Below are positions 47,538 to 63,568 of a DNA stretch of 64,000 nucleotides, in pieces. Location: assembly GCF_910591885.1 (NCBI RefSeq), contig NC_063275.1:496001-560000 (forward strand). Direction: 5' to 3'. The DNA is from Bombus terrestris. Lineage: Eukaryota > Arthropoda > Insecta > Hymenoptera > Apidae. Position 1 is the stretch's first letter. Each line of letters starts with the position of its first letter. The translations under genes and the position numbers were made by a program. Under the pieces are notes generated by a model that made no database searches, was not told the DNA's origin, and worked only from the letters and a program-made list of their open reading frames with translations.

Positions 47538-49754
47538 GTTATACCTTATATTGTAATACTATACAACGTTATACGTTATATCGTAATAGTATATAACGTT
47601 ATACATTATATCCTATTACTATACAACGTTATACGTTATATCGTAATAGTATATAACGTTATACGTTATATCGTAATACTATACAACGTTATACGTTATA
47701 TCGCAATACTATACAACGTTATACGTTATATCGTAATAGTATATAACGTTATACGTTATATGGTAATACAATATAACGTTATACGTTATATCGTAATACT
47801 ATACAACGTTATACTTTATATCGTAATAGTATATAACGTTATACGTTATATGGTAATACAATATAACGTTATACCTTATATCGTAATATTATACAACGTT
47901 ATAAGTTATATCGTATTACTATACAATGTTATACGTTATATCGTATTACTATACAGCGTTATACGTTATATCGTAATAGTATATAACGTTATACGTTATA
48001 TGGTAATAGTATATGACGTTATACGTTATATGGTAATAGTATATAACGTTATACGTTATATGGTAATACAATATAGCGTTATACGTTATATCGTAATACT
48101 ATACAACTTTATACGTTATATCGTAATAGTATATAACGTTATACATTATATCCTATTACTATATAACGTTATACGTTATATCGTAATAGTATATAACGTT
48201 ATACATTATATCTTATTACTATACAACGTTATACGTTATATCGTAATAGTATATAACGTTAGACGTTATATCGTAATACTATACGACGTTATACGTTATA
48301 TCGCAATAGTATATAATGTTATACGTTATATCGTAACACAATATAACGTTATACCTTATATCGTAATACTATACAGAGTTATACGTTATATCGGAATAGT
48401 ATATAACGTTATACATTATATCCTATTGCTATACAACGTTATACGTTATATCGTATTACTATACAACGTTATACGTTATATCGTAATACTATACAACGTT
48501 ATACGTTATATCGTAATAGTATATAACGTTATACGTTATATGGTAATACAATATAACGTTATACCTTATATCGTAATACTATACAACGTTATACGTTATA
48601 TCGTATTACTATACAACGTTATACGTTATATCGTATTACTATACAACGTTATACGTTATATCGTAATAGTATATAACGTTATACGTTATATGGTAATAGT
48701 ATATAACGTTATACGTTATATGGTAATACAATATAACGTTATACGTTATATCGTAATACTATACAACGTTATACGTTATATCGTAATAGTATATAACGTT
48801 ATACGTTATATGGTAATAGTATATAACGTTATACGTTATATCGTAATAGTATATAACGTTATACGTTATATGGTAATACAATATAACGTTATACGTTATA
48901 TCGTAATACTATACAACGTTATACGTTATATCGCAATACTATACAACGTTATACGTTATATCGTAATAGTATATAACGTTATACGTTATATGGTAATACA
49001 ATATAACGTTATACGTTATATCGTAATACTATACAACGTTATTCGTTATATCGTAATAGTATATAACGTTATACGTTATATCCTATTACTACACAACGTT
49101 ATATCGTAATAGTATATAACGTTATACGTTATATCCTATTACTATACAACGTTATACGTTATATCGTAATAGTATATAACGTTATACATTATATCCTATT
49201 ACTATACAACGTTATACGTTATATCGTAATAGTATATAACGTTATACGTTATATCGTAATACTATACAACGTTATACGTTATATCGCAATACTATACAAC
49301 GTTATACGTTATATCGTAATAGTATATAACGTTATACGTTATATCGTAATAGTATATAACGTTATACGTTATATGGTAATACAATATAACGTTATACGTT
49401 ATATCGTAATACTATACAGCGTTATACGTTATATCTTAATAGTATATAACGTTATACGTTATATCGTATTACTATACAACGTTATACGTTATATCGTAAT
49501 AGCATATAACGTTATACGTTATATGGTAATAGTATATAACGTTATACGTTATATGGTAATACAATATAACGTTATACGTTATATCGTAATACTATACAAC
49601 GCTATACGTTATATCGTAATAGTATATAACGTTATACATTATATCCTATTACTATACAACGTTATACGTTATATCGTAATAGTATATAACGTTATACGTT
49701 ATATGGTAATGCAATATAACGTTATACGTTATATCGTAATACTATACAACGTTA

Positions 49755-51386
49755 TACGTTATATGGTAATAGTATATAACGTTATAGATTATATCCTATT
49801 ACTATACAACGTTATACGTTATATCGTAATAGTATATAACGTTATACGTTATATGGTAATGCAATATAACGTTATACGTTATATCGTAATACTATACAAC
49901 GTTATACGTTATATGGTAATACAATATAACGTTATACATTATATCGTAATACTATACAACGTTATACGTTATATCTTAATAGTATATAACGTTATACGTT
50001 ATATCGTATTACTATACAACGTTATACGTTATATCGTATTACTATACAACGTTATACGTTATATCGTATTACTATACAACGTTATACGTTATATCGTATT
50101 ACTATACAACGTTATACGTTATATCGTAATAGTATATAACGTTATACGTTATATGGTAATACAATATAACGTTATACGTTATATCGTAATACTATACAAC
50201 GTTATACGTTATATCGTAATAGTATATAACGTTATACATTATATCCTATTACTATACAACGTTATACGTTATATCGTAATAGTATATAACGTTATACATT
50301 ATATCCTATTACTATACAACGTTATACGTTATATCGTAATAGTATATAACGTTATACGTTATATGGTAATACAATATAACGTTATACGTTATATCGTAAT
50401 AGTATATAACGTTATACGTTATATCCTATTACTATACAACGTTATATCGTAATAGTATATAACGTTATACGTTATATCCTATTACTATACAACGTTATAC
50501 GTTATATCGTAATAGTATATAACGTTATACATTATATCCTATTACTATACAACGTTATACGTTATATCGTAATAGTATATAACGTTATACGTTATATACT
50601 ATTACGATATAACGTTATACCTTATATCGTAATACTATACAACGTTATACGTTATATCGTATTACTATACAACGTTATACGTTATATCGTATTACTATAC
50701 AACGTTATACGTTATATCGTAATAGTATATAACGTTATACGTTATATGGTAATAGTATATAACGTTATACGTTATATGGTAATACAATATAACGTTATAC
50801 GTTATATCGTAATACTATACAACGTTATACGTTTTATCGTAATAGTATATAACGTTATACATTATATCCTATTACTATACAACGTTATACGTTATATCGT
50901 AATAGTATATAACGTTAGACGTTATATCGTAATACTATACGACGTTATACGTTATATCGCAATAGTATATAACGTTAGACGTTATATCGTAATACTATAC
51001 GACGTTATACGTTATATCGCAATAGTATATAACGTTATACGTTATATCGTAACACAATATAACGTTATACCTTATATCGTAATACTATACAAGGTTATAC
51101 GTTATATCGGAATAGTATATAACGTTATACATTATATCCTATTACTATACAACGTTATACGTTATATCGTAATACTATACAACGTTATACGTTATATCGC
51201 AATACTATACAACGTTGTACGTTATATCGTAATAGTATATAACGTTATACGTTATATGGTAATACAATATAACGTTATACGTTATATCGCAATACTATAC
51301 AACGTTATTCGTTATATCGTAATAGTATATAACGTTGTACGTTATATCCTATTACTATACAACGTTATATCGCAATAGAATATAAC
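49755..51386. repeat. 2.1-kb segment, third copy (5' truncated)
   Basis: Offset from the second copy is 8,065 throughout (GTTATAGATT 49781, short units 50441 and 51364). The left junction near 49,755 joins it to a TGGTAAT half-unit, so about 0.5 kb of the 5' part is missing. Confidence 0.85.
50584..50613. repeat. Second copy of the inverted-core monomer
   Basis: It lies exactly 8,065 bp after the one at 42519, in the duplicated segment, with the core ACTATTACG at 50598-50606. It was inherited with the segment. Confidence 0.85.
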
Positions 51387-51416
51387 GTTATACGTTATAT
51401 CCTATTACTATACAAC

Positions 51417-51446
51417 GTATAACGTTATATCGTAATAGTATATAAC
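51417..51446. repeat. Monomer with inverted first heptamer
   Basis: This unit starts GTATAAC where all partners start GTTATAC; the two heptamers are reverse complements. Length stays 30. The partner units in the other two copies of the segment are normal, so the change is private to this copy. A one-base deletion plus a one-base insertion would give the same result. Confidence 0.75.
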
Positions 51447-52136
51447 GTTATACATTATATCCTATTACTATACAACGTTATACGTTATATCGTAATAGTA
51501 TATAACGTTATACGTTATATCGTAAGACTATACAACGTTATACGTTATATCGCAATACTATACAACGTTATACGTTATATCGTAATAGTATATAACGTTA
51601 TACGTTATATCGTAATAGTATATAACGTTATACGTTATATCGTAATAGTATATAACGTTATACGTTATATCGTATTACGATATAACGTTATACGTTATAT
51701 CGTATTACTATACAACGTTATACGTTATATCGTATTACTATACAACGTTATACGTTATATCGTATTACTATACAACGTTATACGTTATATCGTAATAGTA
51801 TATAACGTTATACGTTATATCGTAACACTATACATCGTTATACGTTATATCGTAATAGTATATAACGTTATACCTTATATCGTAATACTATACAACGTTA
51901 TACGTTATATCGTATTACTATACAACGTTATACATTATATCCTATTACTATACAACGTTATACGTTATATCGTAATAGTATATAACGTTATACATTATAT
52001 CCTATTACTATACAACGTTATACGTTATATCGTAATAGTATATAACGTTATACATTATATCCTATTACTATACAACGTTATACGTTATATCGTAATAGTA
52101 TATAACGTTATACGTTATATGGTAATACAATATAAC

Positions 52137-55039
52137 GTTATACCTTATATTGTAATACTATACAACGTTATACGTTATATCGTAATAGTATATAACGTTA
52201 TACATTATATCCTATTACTATACAACGTTATACGTTATATCGTAATAGTATATAACGTTATACGTAATATCGTAATACTATACAACGTTATACGTTATAT
52301 CGCAATACTATACAACGTTATACGTTATATCGTAATAGTATATAACGTTATACGTTATATGGTAATACAATATAACGTTATACGTTATATCGTAATACTA
52401 TACAACGTTATACGTTATATCGTAATAGTATATAACGTTATACGTTATATGGTAATACAATATAACGTTATACCTTATATCGTAATATTATACAACGTTA
52501 TAAGTTATATCGTATTACTATACAATGTTATACGTTATATCGTATTACTATACAGCGTTATACGTTATATCGTAATAGTATATAACGTTATACGTTATAT
52601 GGTAATAGTATATGACGTTATACGTTATATGGTAATAGTATATAACGTTATACGTTATATGGTAATACAATATAGCGTTATACGTTATATCGTAATACTA
52701 TACAACTTTATACGTTATATCGTAATAGTATATAACGTTATACATTATATCCTATTACTATATAACGTTATACGTTATATCGTAATAGTATATAACGTTA
52801 TACATTATATCTTATTACTATACAACGTTATACGTTATATCGTAATAGTATATAACGTTAGACGTTATATCGTAATACTATACGACGTTATACGTTATAT
52901 CGCAATAGTATATAATGTTATACGTTATATCGTAACACAATATAACGTTATACCTTATATCGTTATACTATACAGAGTTATACGTTATATCGGAATAGTA
53001 TATAACGTTATACATTATATCCTATTACTATACAACGTTATACGTTATATCGTATTGCTATACAACGTTATACGTTATATCGTAATACTATACAACGTTA
53101 TACGTTATATCGTAATAGTATATAACGTTATACGTTATATGGTAATACAATATAACGTTATACCTTATATCGTAATACTATACAACGTTATACGTTATAT
53201 CGTATTACTATACAACGTTATACGTTATATCGTATTACTATACAACGTTATACGTTATATCGTAATAGTATATAACGTTATACGTTATATCGTAATACTA
53301 TACAACGTTATACGTTATATCGCAATACTATACAACGTTATACGTTATATCGTAATAGTATATAACGTTATACGTTATATCGTAATAGTATATAACGTTA
53401 TACGTTATATGGTAATACAATATAACGTTATACGTTATATCGTAATACTATACAGCGTTATACGTTATATCTTAATAGTATATAACGTTATACGTTATAT
53501 CGTATTACTATACAACGTTATACGTTATATCGTAATAGCATATAACGTTATACGTTATATGGTAATAGTATATAACGTTATACGTTATATGGTAATACAA
53601 TATAACGTTATACGTTATATCGTAATACTATACAGCGTTATACGTTATATCGTAATAGTATATAACGTTAGACGTTATATCGTAATACTATACGACGTTA
53701 TACGTTATATCGCAATAGTATATAATGTTATACGTTATATCGTAACACAATATAACGTTATACCTTATATCGTAATACTATACAGAGTTATACGTTATAT
53801 CGGAATAGTATATAACGTTAGACGTTATATCGTAATACTATACGACGTTATACGTTATATCGCAATAGTATATAACGTTATACGTTATATCGTAACACAA
53901 TATAACGTTATACATTATATCGCAATAGTATATAACGTTATACGTTATATCGTAACACAATATAACGTTATACCTTATATCGTAATACTATACAAGGTTA
54001 TACGTTATATCGGAATAGTATATAACGTTATACATTATATCCTATTACTATACAACGTTATACGTTATATCGTAATACTATACAACGTTATACGTTATAT
54101 CGCAATACTATACAACGTTGTACGTTATATCGTAATAGTATATAACGTTATACGTTATATGGTAATACAATATAACGTTATACGTTATATCGTAATACTA
54201 TACAACGTTATTCGTTATATCGTAATAGTATATAACGTTATACGTTATATCCTATTACTATACAACGTTATATCGCAATAGAATATAACGTTATACGTTA
54301 TATCCTATTACTATACAACGTTATACGTTATATCGTAATAGTATATAACGTTATACATTATATCCTATTACTATACAACGTTATACGTTATATCGTAATA
54401 GTATATAACGTTATACGTTATATCGTAAGACTATACAACGTTATACGTTATATCGCAATACTATACAACGTTATACGTTATATCGTAATAGTATATAACG
54501 TTATACGTTATATCGTAATAGTATATAACGTTATACGTTATATCGTAATAGTATATAACGTTATACGTTATATCGTATTACTATACAACGTTATACGTTA
54601 TATCGTATTACTATACAACGTTATACGTTATATCGTATTACTATACAACGTTATACGTTATATCGTATTACTATACAACGTTATACGTTATATCGTAATA
54701 GTATATAACGTTATACGTTATATCGTAACACTATACATCGTTATACGTTATATCGTAATAGTATATAACGTTATACCTTATATCGTAATACTATACAACG
54801 TTATACGTTATATCGTATTACTATACAACGTTATACATTATATCCTATTACTATACAACGTTATACGTTATATCGTAATAGTATATAACGTTATACATTA
54901 TATCCTATTACTATACAACGTTATACGTTATATCGTAATAGTATATAACGTTATACATTATATCCTATTACTATACAACGTTATACGTTATATCGTAATA
55001 GTATATAACGTTATACGTTATATGGTAATACAATATAAC
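52137..55039. repeat. HOR copy B4 (2,903 bp, shortest)
   Basis: Only one short unit (54267). The interval 53.28-53.93 kb strings together blocks that are separate in other copies, including two GTTAGACG units (53650 and 53820) with an ATACAGAG unit between them, consistent with unequal exchange that dropped one short unit. Confidence 0.83.
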
Positions 55040-58000
55040 GTTATACCTTATATTGTAATACTATACAACGTTATACGTTATATCGTAATAGTATATAACG
55101 TTATACATTATATCCTATTACTATACAACGTTATACGTTATATCGTAATAGTATATAACGTTATACGTTATATCGTAATACTATACAACGTTATACGTTA
55201 TATCGCAATACTATACAACGTTATACGTTATATCGTAATAGTATATAACGTTATACGTTATATGGTAATACAATATAACGTTATACGTTATATCGTAATA
55301 CTATACAACGTTATACGTTATATCGTAATAGTATATAACGTTATACGTTATATGGTAATACAATATAACGTTATACCTTATATCGTAATATTATACAACG
55401 TTATAAGTTATATCGTATTACTATACAATGTTATACGTTATATCGTATTACTATACAGCGTTATACGTTATATCGTAATAGTATATAACGTTATACGTTA
55501 TATGGTAATAGTATATGACGTTATACGTTATATGGTAATAGTATATAACGTTATACGTTATATGGTAATACAATATAGCGTTATACGTTATATCGTAATA
55601 CTATACAACTTTATACGTTATATCGTAATAGTATATAACGTTATACATTATATCCTATTACTATATAACGTTATACGTTATATCGTAATAGTATATAACG
55701 TTATACATTATATCTTATTACTATACAACGTTATACGTTATATCGTAATAGTATATAACGTTAGACGTTATATCGTAATACTATACGACGTTATACGTTA
55801 TATCGCAATAGTATATAATGTTATACGTTATATCGTAACACAATATAACGTTATACCTTATATCGTAATACTATACAGAGTTATACGTTATATCGGAATA
55901 GTATATAACGTTATACATTATATCCTATTGCTATACAACGTTATACGTTATATCGTATTACTATACAACGTTATACGTTATATCGCAATACTATACAACG
56001 TTATACGTTATATCGTAATAGTATATAACGTTATACGTTATATGGTAATACAATATAACGTTATACGTTATATCGTAATACTATACAACGTTATTCGTTA
56101 TATCGTAATAGTATATAACGTTATACGTTATATCCTATTACTACACAACGTTATACGTTATATCGTAATAGTATATAACGTTATACATTATATCCTATTA
56201 CTATACAACGTTATACGTTATATCGTAATAGTATATAACGTTATACGTTATATCGTAATACTATACAACGTTATACGTTATATCGCAATACTATACAACG
56301 TTATACGTTATATCGTAATAGTATATAACGTTATACGTTATATCGTAATAGTATATAACGTTATACGTTATATCGTAATAGTATATAACGTTATACGTTA
56401 TATCGTATTACTATACAACGTTATACGTTATATCGTATTACTATACAACGTTATACGTTATATCGTAATAGTATATAACGTTATACGTTATATGGTAATA
56501 GTATATAACGTTATACGTTATATGGTAATACAATATAACGTTATACGTTATATCGTAATACTATACAACGTTATACGTTTTATCGTAATAGTATATAACG
56601 TTATACATTATATCCTATTACTATACAACGTTATACGTTATATCGTAATAGTATATAACGTTATACGTTATATGGTAATACAATATAACGTTATACCTTA
56701 TATCGTAATACTATACAACGTTATACGTTATATCGTATTACTATACAACGTTATACGTTATATCGTATTACTATACAACGTTATACGTTATATCGTAATA
56801 GTATATAACGTTATACGTTATATGGTAATAGTATATAACGTTATAGGTTATATGGTAATACAATATAACGTTATACGTTATATCGTAATACTATACAACG
56901 TTATACGTTTTATCGTAATAGTATATAACGTTATACATTATATCCTATTACTATACAACGTTATACGTTATATCGTAATAGTATATAACGTTAGACGTTA
57001 TATCGTAATACTATACGACGTTATACGTTATATCGCAATAGTATATAACGTTAGACGTTATATCGTAATACTATACGACGTTATACGTTATATCGCAATA
57101 GTATATAACGTTATACGTTATATCGTAACACAATATAACGTTATACCTTATATCGTAATACTATACAAGGTTATACGTTATATCGGAATAGTATATAACG
57201 TTATACATTATATCCTATTACTATACAACGTTATACGTTATATCGTAATACTATACAACGTTATACGTTATATCGCAATACTATACAACGTTGTACGTTA
57301 TATCGTAATAGTATATAACGTTATACGTTATATGGTAATACAATATAACGTTATACGTTATATCGTAATACTATACAACGTTATTCGTTATATCGTAATA
57401 GTATATAACGTTATACGTTATATCCTATTACTATACAACGTTATATCGCAATAGAATATAACGTTATACGTTATATCCTATTACTATACAACGTTATACG
57501 TTATATCGTAATAGTATATAACGTTATACATTATATCCTATTACTATACAACGTTATACGTTATATCGTAATAGTATATAACGTTATACGTTATATCGTA
57601 ACACTATACAACGTTATACGTTATATCGTATTACTATACAACGTTATACGTTATATCGTAATAGTATATAACGTTATACATTATATCCTATTACTATACA
57701 ACGTTATACGTTATATCGTAATAGTATATAACGTTATACGTTATATCGTAATAGTATATAACGTTATACGTTATATCGTAAGACTATACAACGTTATACG
57801 TTATATCGCAATACTATACAACGTTATACGTTATATCGTAATAGTATATAACGTTATACGTTATATCGTAATAGTATATAACGTTATACGTTATATCGTA
57901 ATAGTATATAACGTTATACGTTATATCGTATTACTATACAACGTTATACGTTATATCGTATTACTATACAACGTTATACGTTATATCGTATTACTATACA

Positions 58001-58962
58001 ACGTTATACGTTATATCGTATTACTATACAACGTTATACGTTATATCGTAATAGTATATAACGTTATACGTTATATCGTAACACTATACAACGTTATACG
58101 TTATATCGTAATAGTATATAACGTTATACCTTATATCGTAATACTATACAACGTTATACGTTATATCGTATTACTATACAACGTTATACGTTATATCGTA
58201 ATAGTATATAACGTTATACATTATATCGTATTACTATACAACGTTATACGTTATATCGTATTACTATACAACGTTATACGTTATATCGTATTACTATACA
58301 ACGTTATACGTTATATCGTAATAGTATATAACGTTAGACGTTATATGGTAATACAATATAACGTTATACGTTATATGGTAATACAATATAACGTTATACG
58401 TTATATCGTAATACTATACAACGTTATACGTTATATCGTAATAGTATATAACGTTATACATTATATCCTATTACTATACAACGTTATACGTTATATCGTA
58501 ATAGTATATAACGTTATACATTATATCCTATTACTATACAACGTTATACGTTATATCGTAATAGTATATAACGTTATACGTTATATCGTAATACTATACA
58601 ACGTTATACGTTATATCGTAATAGTATATAACGTTATACATTATATCCTATTACTATACAACGTTATACGTTATATCGTAATAGTATATAACGTTATACC
58701 TTATATCGTAATACTATACAACGTTATACGTTATATCGTATTACTATACAACGTTATACATTATATCCTATTACTATACAACGTTATACGTTATATCGTA
58801 ATAGTATATAACGTTATACATTATATCCTATTACTATACAACGTTATACGTTATATCGTAATAGTATATAACGTTATACATTATATCCTATTACTATACA
58901 ACGTTATACGTTATATCGTAATAGTATATAACGTTATACCTTATATAGTAATACGATATAAC
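55040..58962. repeat. HOR copy B5 (3,923 bp)
   Basis: Only one short unit (57440). After the CTACACAAC monomer ending at 56149, where B2, B3 and B6 have a 23-bp unit and a CCTATTAC unit, B5 goes directly to the next 30-bp unit, a loss of 53 bp. A roughly 240-bp section around 56,400-56,650 is repeated at about 56,700-56,950. Confidence 0.83.
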
Positions 58963-61900
58963 GTTATACCTTATATTGTAATACTATACAACGTTATACG
59001 TTATATCGTAATAGTATATAACGTTATACATTATATCCTATTACTATACAACGTTATACGTTATATCGTAATAGTATATAACGTTATACGTTATATCGTA
59101 ATACTATACAACGTTATACGTTATATCGCAATACTATACAACGTTATACGTTATATCGTAATAGTATATAACGTTATACGTTATATGGTAATACAATATA
59201 ACGTTATACGTTATATCGTAATACTATACAACGTTATACGTTATATCGTAATAGTATATAACGTTATACGTTATATGGTAATACAATATAACGTTATACC
59301 TTATATCGTAATATTATACAACGTTATAAGTTATATCGTATTACTATACAATGTTATACGTTATATCGTATTACTATACAGCGTTATACGTTATATCGTA
59401 ATAGTATATAACGTTATACGTTATATGGTAATAGTATATGACGTTATACGTTATATGGTAATAGTATATAACGTTATACGTTATATGGTAATACAATATA
59501 GCGTTATACGTTATATCGTAATACTATACAACTTTATACGTTATATCGTAATAGTATATAACGTTATACATTATATCCTATTACTATATAACGTTATACG
59601 TTATATCGTAATAGTATATAACGTTATACATTATATCTTATTACTATACAACGTTATACGTTATATCGTAATAGTATATAACGTTAGACGTTATATCGTA
59701 ATACTATACGACGTTATACGTTATATCGCAATAGTATATAATGTTATACGTTATATCGTAACACAATATAACGTTATACCTTATATCGTAATACTATACA
59801 GAGTTATACGTTATATCGGAATAGTATATAACGTTATACATTATATCCTATTACTATACAACGTTATACGTTATATCGTATTACTATACAACGTTATACG
59901 TTATATCGTAATACTATACAACGTTATACGTTATATCGTAATAGTATATAACGTTATACGTTATATGGTAATACAATATAACGTTATACCTTATATCGTA
60001 ATACTATACAACGTTATACGTTATATCGTATTACTATACAACGTTATACGTTATATCGTATTACTATACAACGTTATACGTTATATCGTAATAGTATATA
60101 ACGTTATACGTTATATGGTAATAGTATATAACGTTATACGTTATATGGTAATACAATATAACGTTATACGTTATATCGTAATACTATACAACGTTATACG
60201 TTATATCGTAATAGTATATAACGTTATACGTTATATGGTAATAGTATATAACGTTATACGTTATATCGTAATAGTATATAACGTTATACGTTATATGGTA
60301 ATACAATATAACGTTATACGTTATATCGTAATACTATACAACGTTATACGTTATATCGCAATACTATACAACGTTATACGTTATATCGTAATAGTATATA
60401 ACGTTATACGTTATATGGTAATACAATATAACGTTATACGTTATATCGTAATACTATACAACGTTATTCGTTATATCGTAATAGTATATAACGTTATACG
60501 TTATATCCTATTACTACACAACGTTATATCGTAATAGTATATAACGTTATACGTTATATCCTATTACTATACAACGTTATACGTTATATCGTAATAGTAT
60601 ATAACGTTATACATTATATCCTATTACTATACAACGTTATACGTTATATCGTAATAGTATATAACGTTATACGTTATATCGTAATACTATACAACGTTAT
60701 ACGTTATATCGCAATACTATACAACGTTATACGTTATATCGCAATAGTATATAACGTTATACGTTATATCGTAATAGTATATAACGTTATACGTTATATG
60801 GTAATACAATATAACGTTATACGTTATATCGTAATACTATACAGCGTTATACGTTATATCTTAATAGTATATAACGTTATACGTTATATCGTATTACTAT
60901 ACAACGTTATACGTTATATCGTAATAGCATATAACGTTATACGTTATATGGTAATAGTATATAACGTTATACGTTATATGGTAATACAATATAACGTTAT
61001 ACGTTATATCGTAATACTATACAACGCTATACGTTATATCGTAATAGTATATAACGTTATACATTATATCCTATTACTATACAACGTTATACGTTATATC
61101 GTAATAGTATATAACGTTATACATTATATCCTATTACTATACAACGTTATACGTTATATCGTAATAGTATATAACGTTCGACGTTATATCGTAATACTAT
61201 ACGACGTTATACGTTATATCGCAATAGTATATAACGTTATACGTTATATCGTAACACAATATAACGTTATACATTATATCCTATTACTATACAACGTTAT
61301 ACGTTATATCGTAATAGTATATAACGTTATACGTTATATGGTAATACAATATAACGTTATACCTTATATCGTAATACTATACAACGTTATACGTTATATC
61401 GTATTACTATACAACGTTATACGTTATATCGTATTACTATACAACGTTATACGTTATATCGTAATAGTATATAACGTTATACGTTATATGGTAATAGTAT
61501 ATAACGTTATACGTTATATGGTAATACAATATAACGTTATACGTTATATCGTAATACTATACAACGTTATACGTTTTATCGTAATAGTATATAACGTTAT
61601 ACATTATATCCTATTACTATACAACGTTATACGTTATATCGTAATAGTATATAACGTTAGACGTTATATCGTAATACTATACGACGTTATACGTTATATC
61701 GCAATAGTATATAACGTTATACGTTATATGGTAATACAATATAACGTTATACGTTATATCGTAATACTATACAGCGTTATACGTTATATCTTAATAGTAT
61801 ATAACGTTATACGTTATATCGTATTACTATACAACGTTATACGTTATATCGTAATAGCATATAACGTTATACGTTATATCGCAATAGTATATAACGTTAT

Positions 61901-63568
61901 ACGTTATATCGTAACACAATATAACGTTATACCTTATATCGTAATACTATACAAGGTTATACGTTATATCGGAATAGTATATAACGTTATACATTATATC
62001 CTATTACTATACAACGTTATACGTTATATCGTAATACTATACAACGTTATACGTTATATCGCAATACTATACAACGTTGTACGTTATATCGTAATAGTAT
62101 ATAACGTTATACGTTATATGGTAATACAATATAACGTTATACGTTATATCGTAATACTATACAACGTTATTCGTTATATCGTAATAGTATATAACGTTAT
62201 ACGTTATATCCTATTACTATACAACGTTATATCGCAATAGAATATAACGTTATACGTTATATCCTATTACTATACAACGTTATACGTTATATCGTAATAG
62301 TATATAACGTTATACATTATATCCTATTACTATACAACGTTATACGTTATATCGTAATAGTATATAACGTTATACGTTATATCGTAAGACTATACAACGT
62401 TATACGTTATATCGCAATACTATACAACGTTATACGTTATATCGTAATAGTATATAACGTTATACGTTATATCGTAATAGTATATAACGTTATACGTTAT
62501 ATCGTAATAGTATATAACGTTATACGTTATATCGTATTACTATACAACGTTATACGTTATATCGTATTACTATACAACGTTATACGTTATATCGTATTAC
62601 TATACAACGTTATACGTTATATCGTATTACTATACAACGTTATACGTTATATCGTAATAGTATATAACGTTATACGTTATATCGTAACACTATACAACGT
62701 TATACGTTATATCGTAATAGTATATAACGTTATACCTTATATCGTAATACTATACAACGTTATACGTTATATCGTATTACTATACAACGTTATACGTTAT
62801 ATCGTAATAGTATATAACGTTATACATTATATCGTATTACTATACAACGTTATACGTTATATCGTATTACTATACAACGTTATACGTTATATCGTATTAC
62901 TATACAACGTTATACGTTATATCGTAATAGTATATAACGTTAGACGTTATATGGTAATACAATATAACGTTATACGTTATATGGTAATACAATATAACGT
63001 TATACGTTATATCGTAATACTATACAACGTTATACGTTATATCGTAATAGTATATAACGTTATACATTATATCCTATTACTATACAACGTTATACGTTAT
63101 ATCGTAATAGTATATAACGTTATACATTATATCCTATTACTATACAACGTTATACGTTATATCGTAATAGTATATAACGTTATACGTTATATCGTAATAC
63201 TATACAACGTTATACGTTATATCGTAATAGTATATAACGTTATACATTATATCCTATTACTATACAACGTTATACGTTATATCGTAATAGTATATAACGT
63301 TATACGTTATATCGTAATACTATACAACGTTATACGTTATATCGTATTACTATACAACGTTATACATTATATCCTATTACTATACAACGTTATACGTTAT
63401 ATCGTAATAGTATATAACGTTATACATTATATCCTATTACTATACAACGTTATACGTTATATCGTAATAGTATATAACGTTATACATTATATCCTATTAC
63501 TATACAACGTTATACGTTATATCGTAATAGTATATAACGTTATACGTTATATGGTAATACAATATAAC
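58963..63568. repeat. HOR copy B6 (4,606 bp)
   Basis: Short units lie at 60523 and 62226. A 150-bp block at 60787-60936 is repeated at 61717-61866, placed between two CGCAATAG units that are adjacent to a GTTAGACG unit in other copies. Confidence 0.84.
61717..61866. repeat. 150-bp block duplicated from 60787-60936
   Basis: Five monomers with the private markers ATACAGCG, CTTAATAG and TAGCATATAAC recur at offset 930 bp (31 monomers). Here they are set into a run of CGCAATAG units, which indicates a secondary rearrangement in B6. Confidence 0.87.

Larger units (their letters stand above)
47538..52136. repeat. HOR copy B3 (4,599 bp)
   Basis: Its first 1.6 kb follows B2 closely at offset 3,436. 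It then contains the third copy of the 8-kb-spaced segment, joined near 49,755. Short units lie at 49098, 50441 and 51364. A few odd monomers (TATATGCC, TATTAATACATAAC) sit in the preceding copy at 46998-47117. Confidence 0.85.

Noticed and set aside
58933..58962. Third core inversion (AGTAATACG)
   Set aside because: It is the reverse complement of CGTATTACT, but it also differs from the GGTAATACA core expected at this place by only two substitutions, so inversion is not needed.
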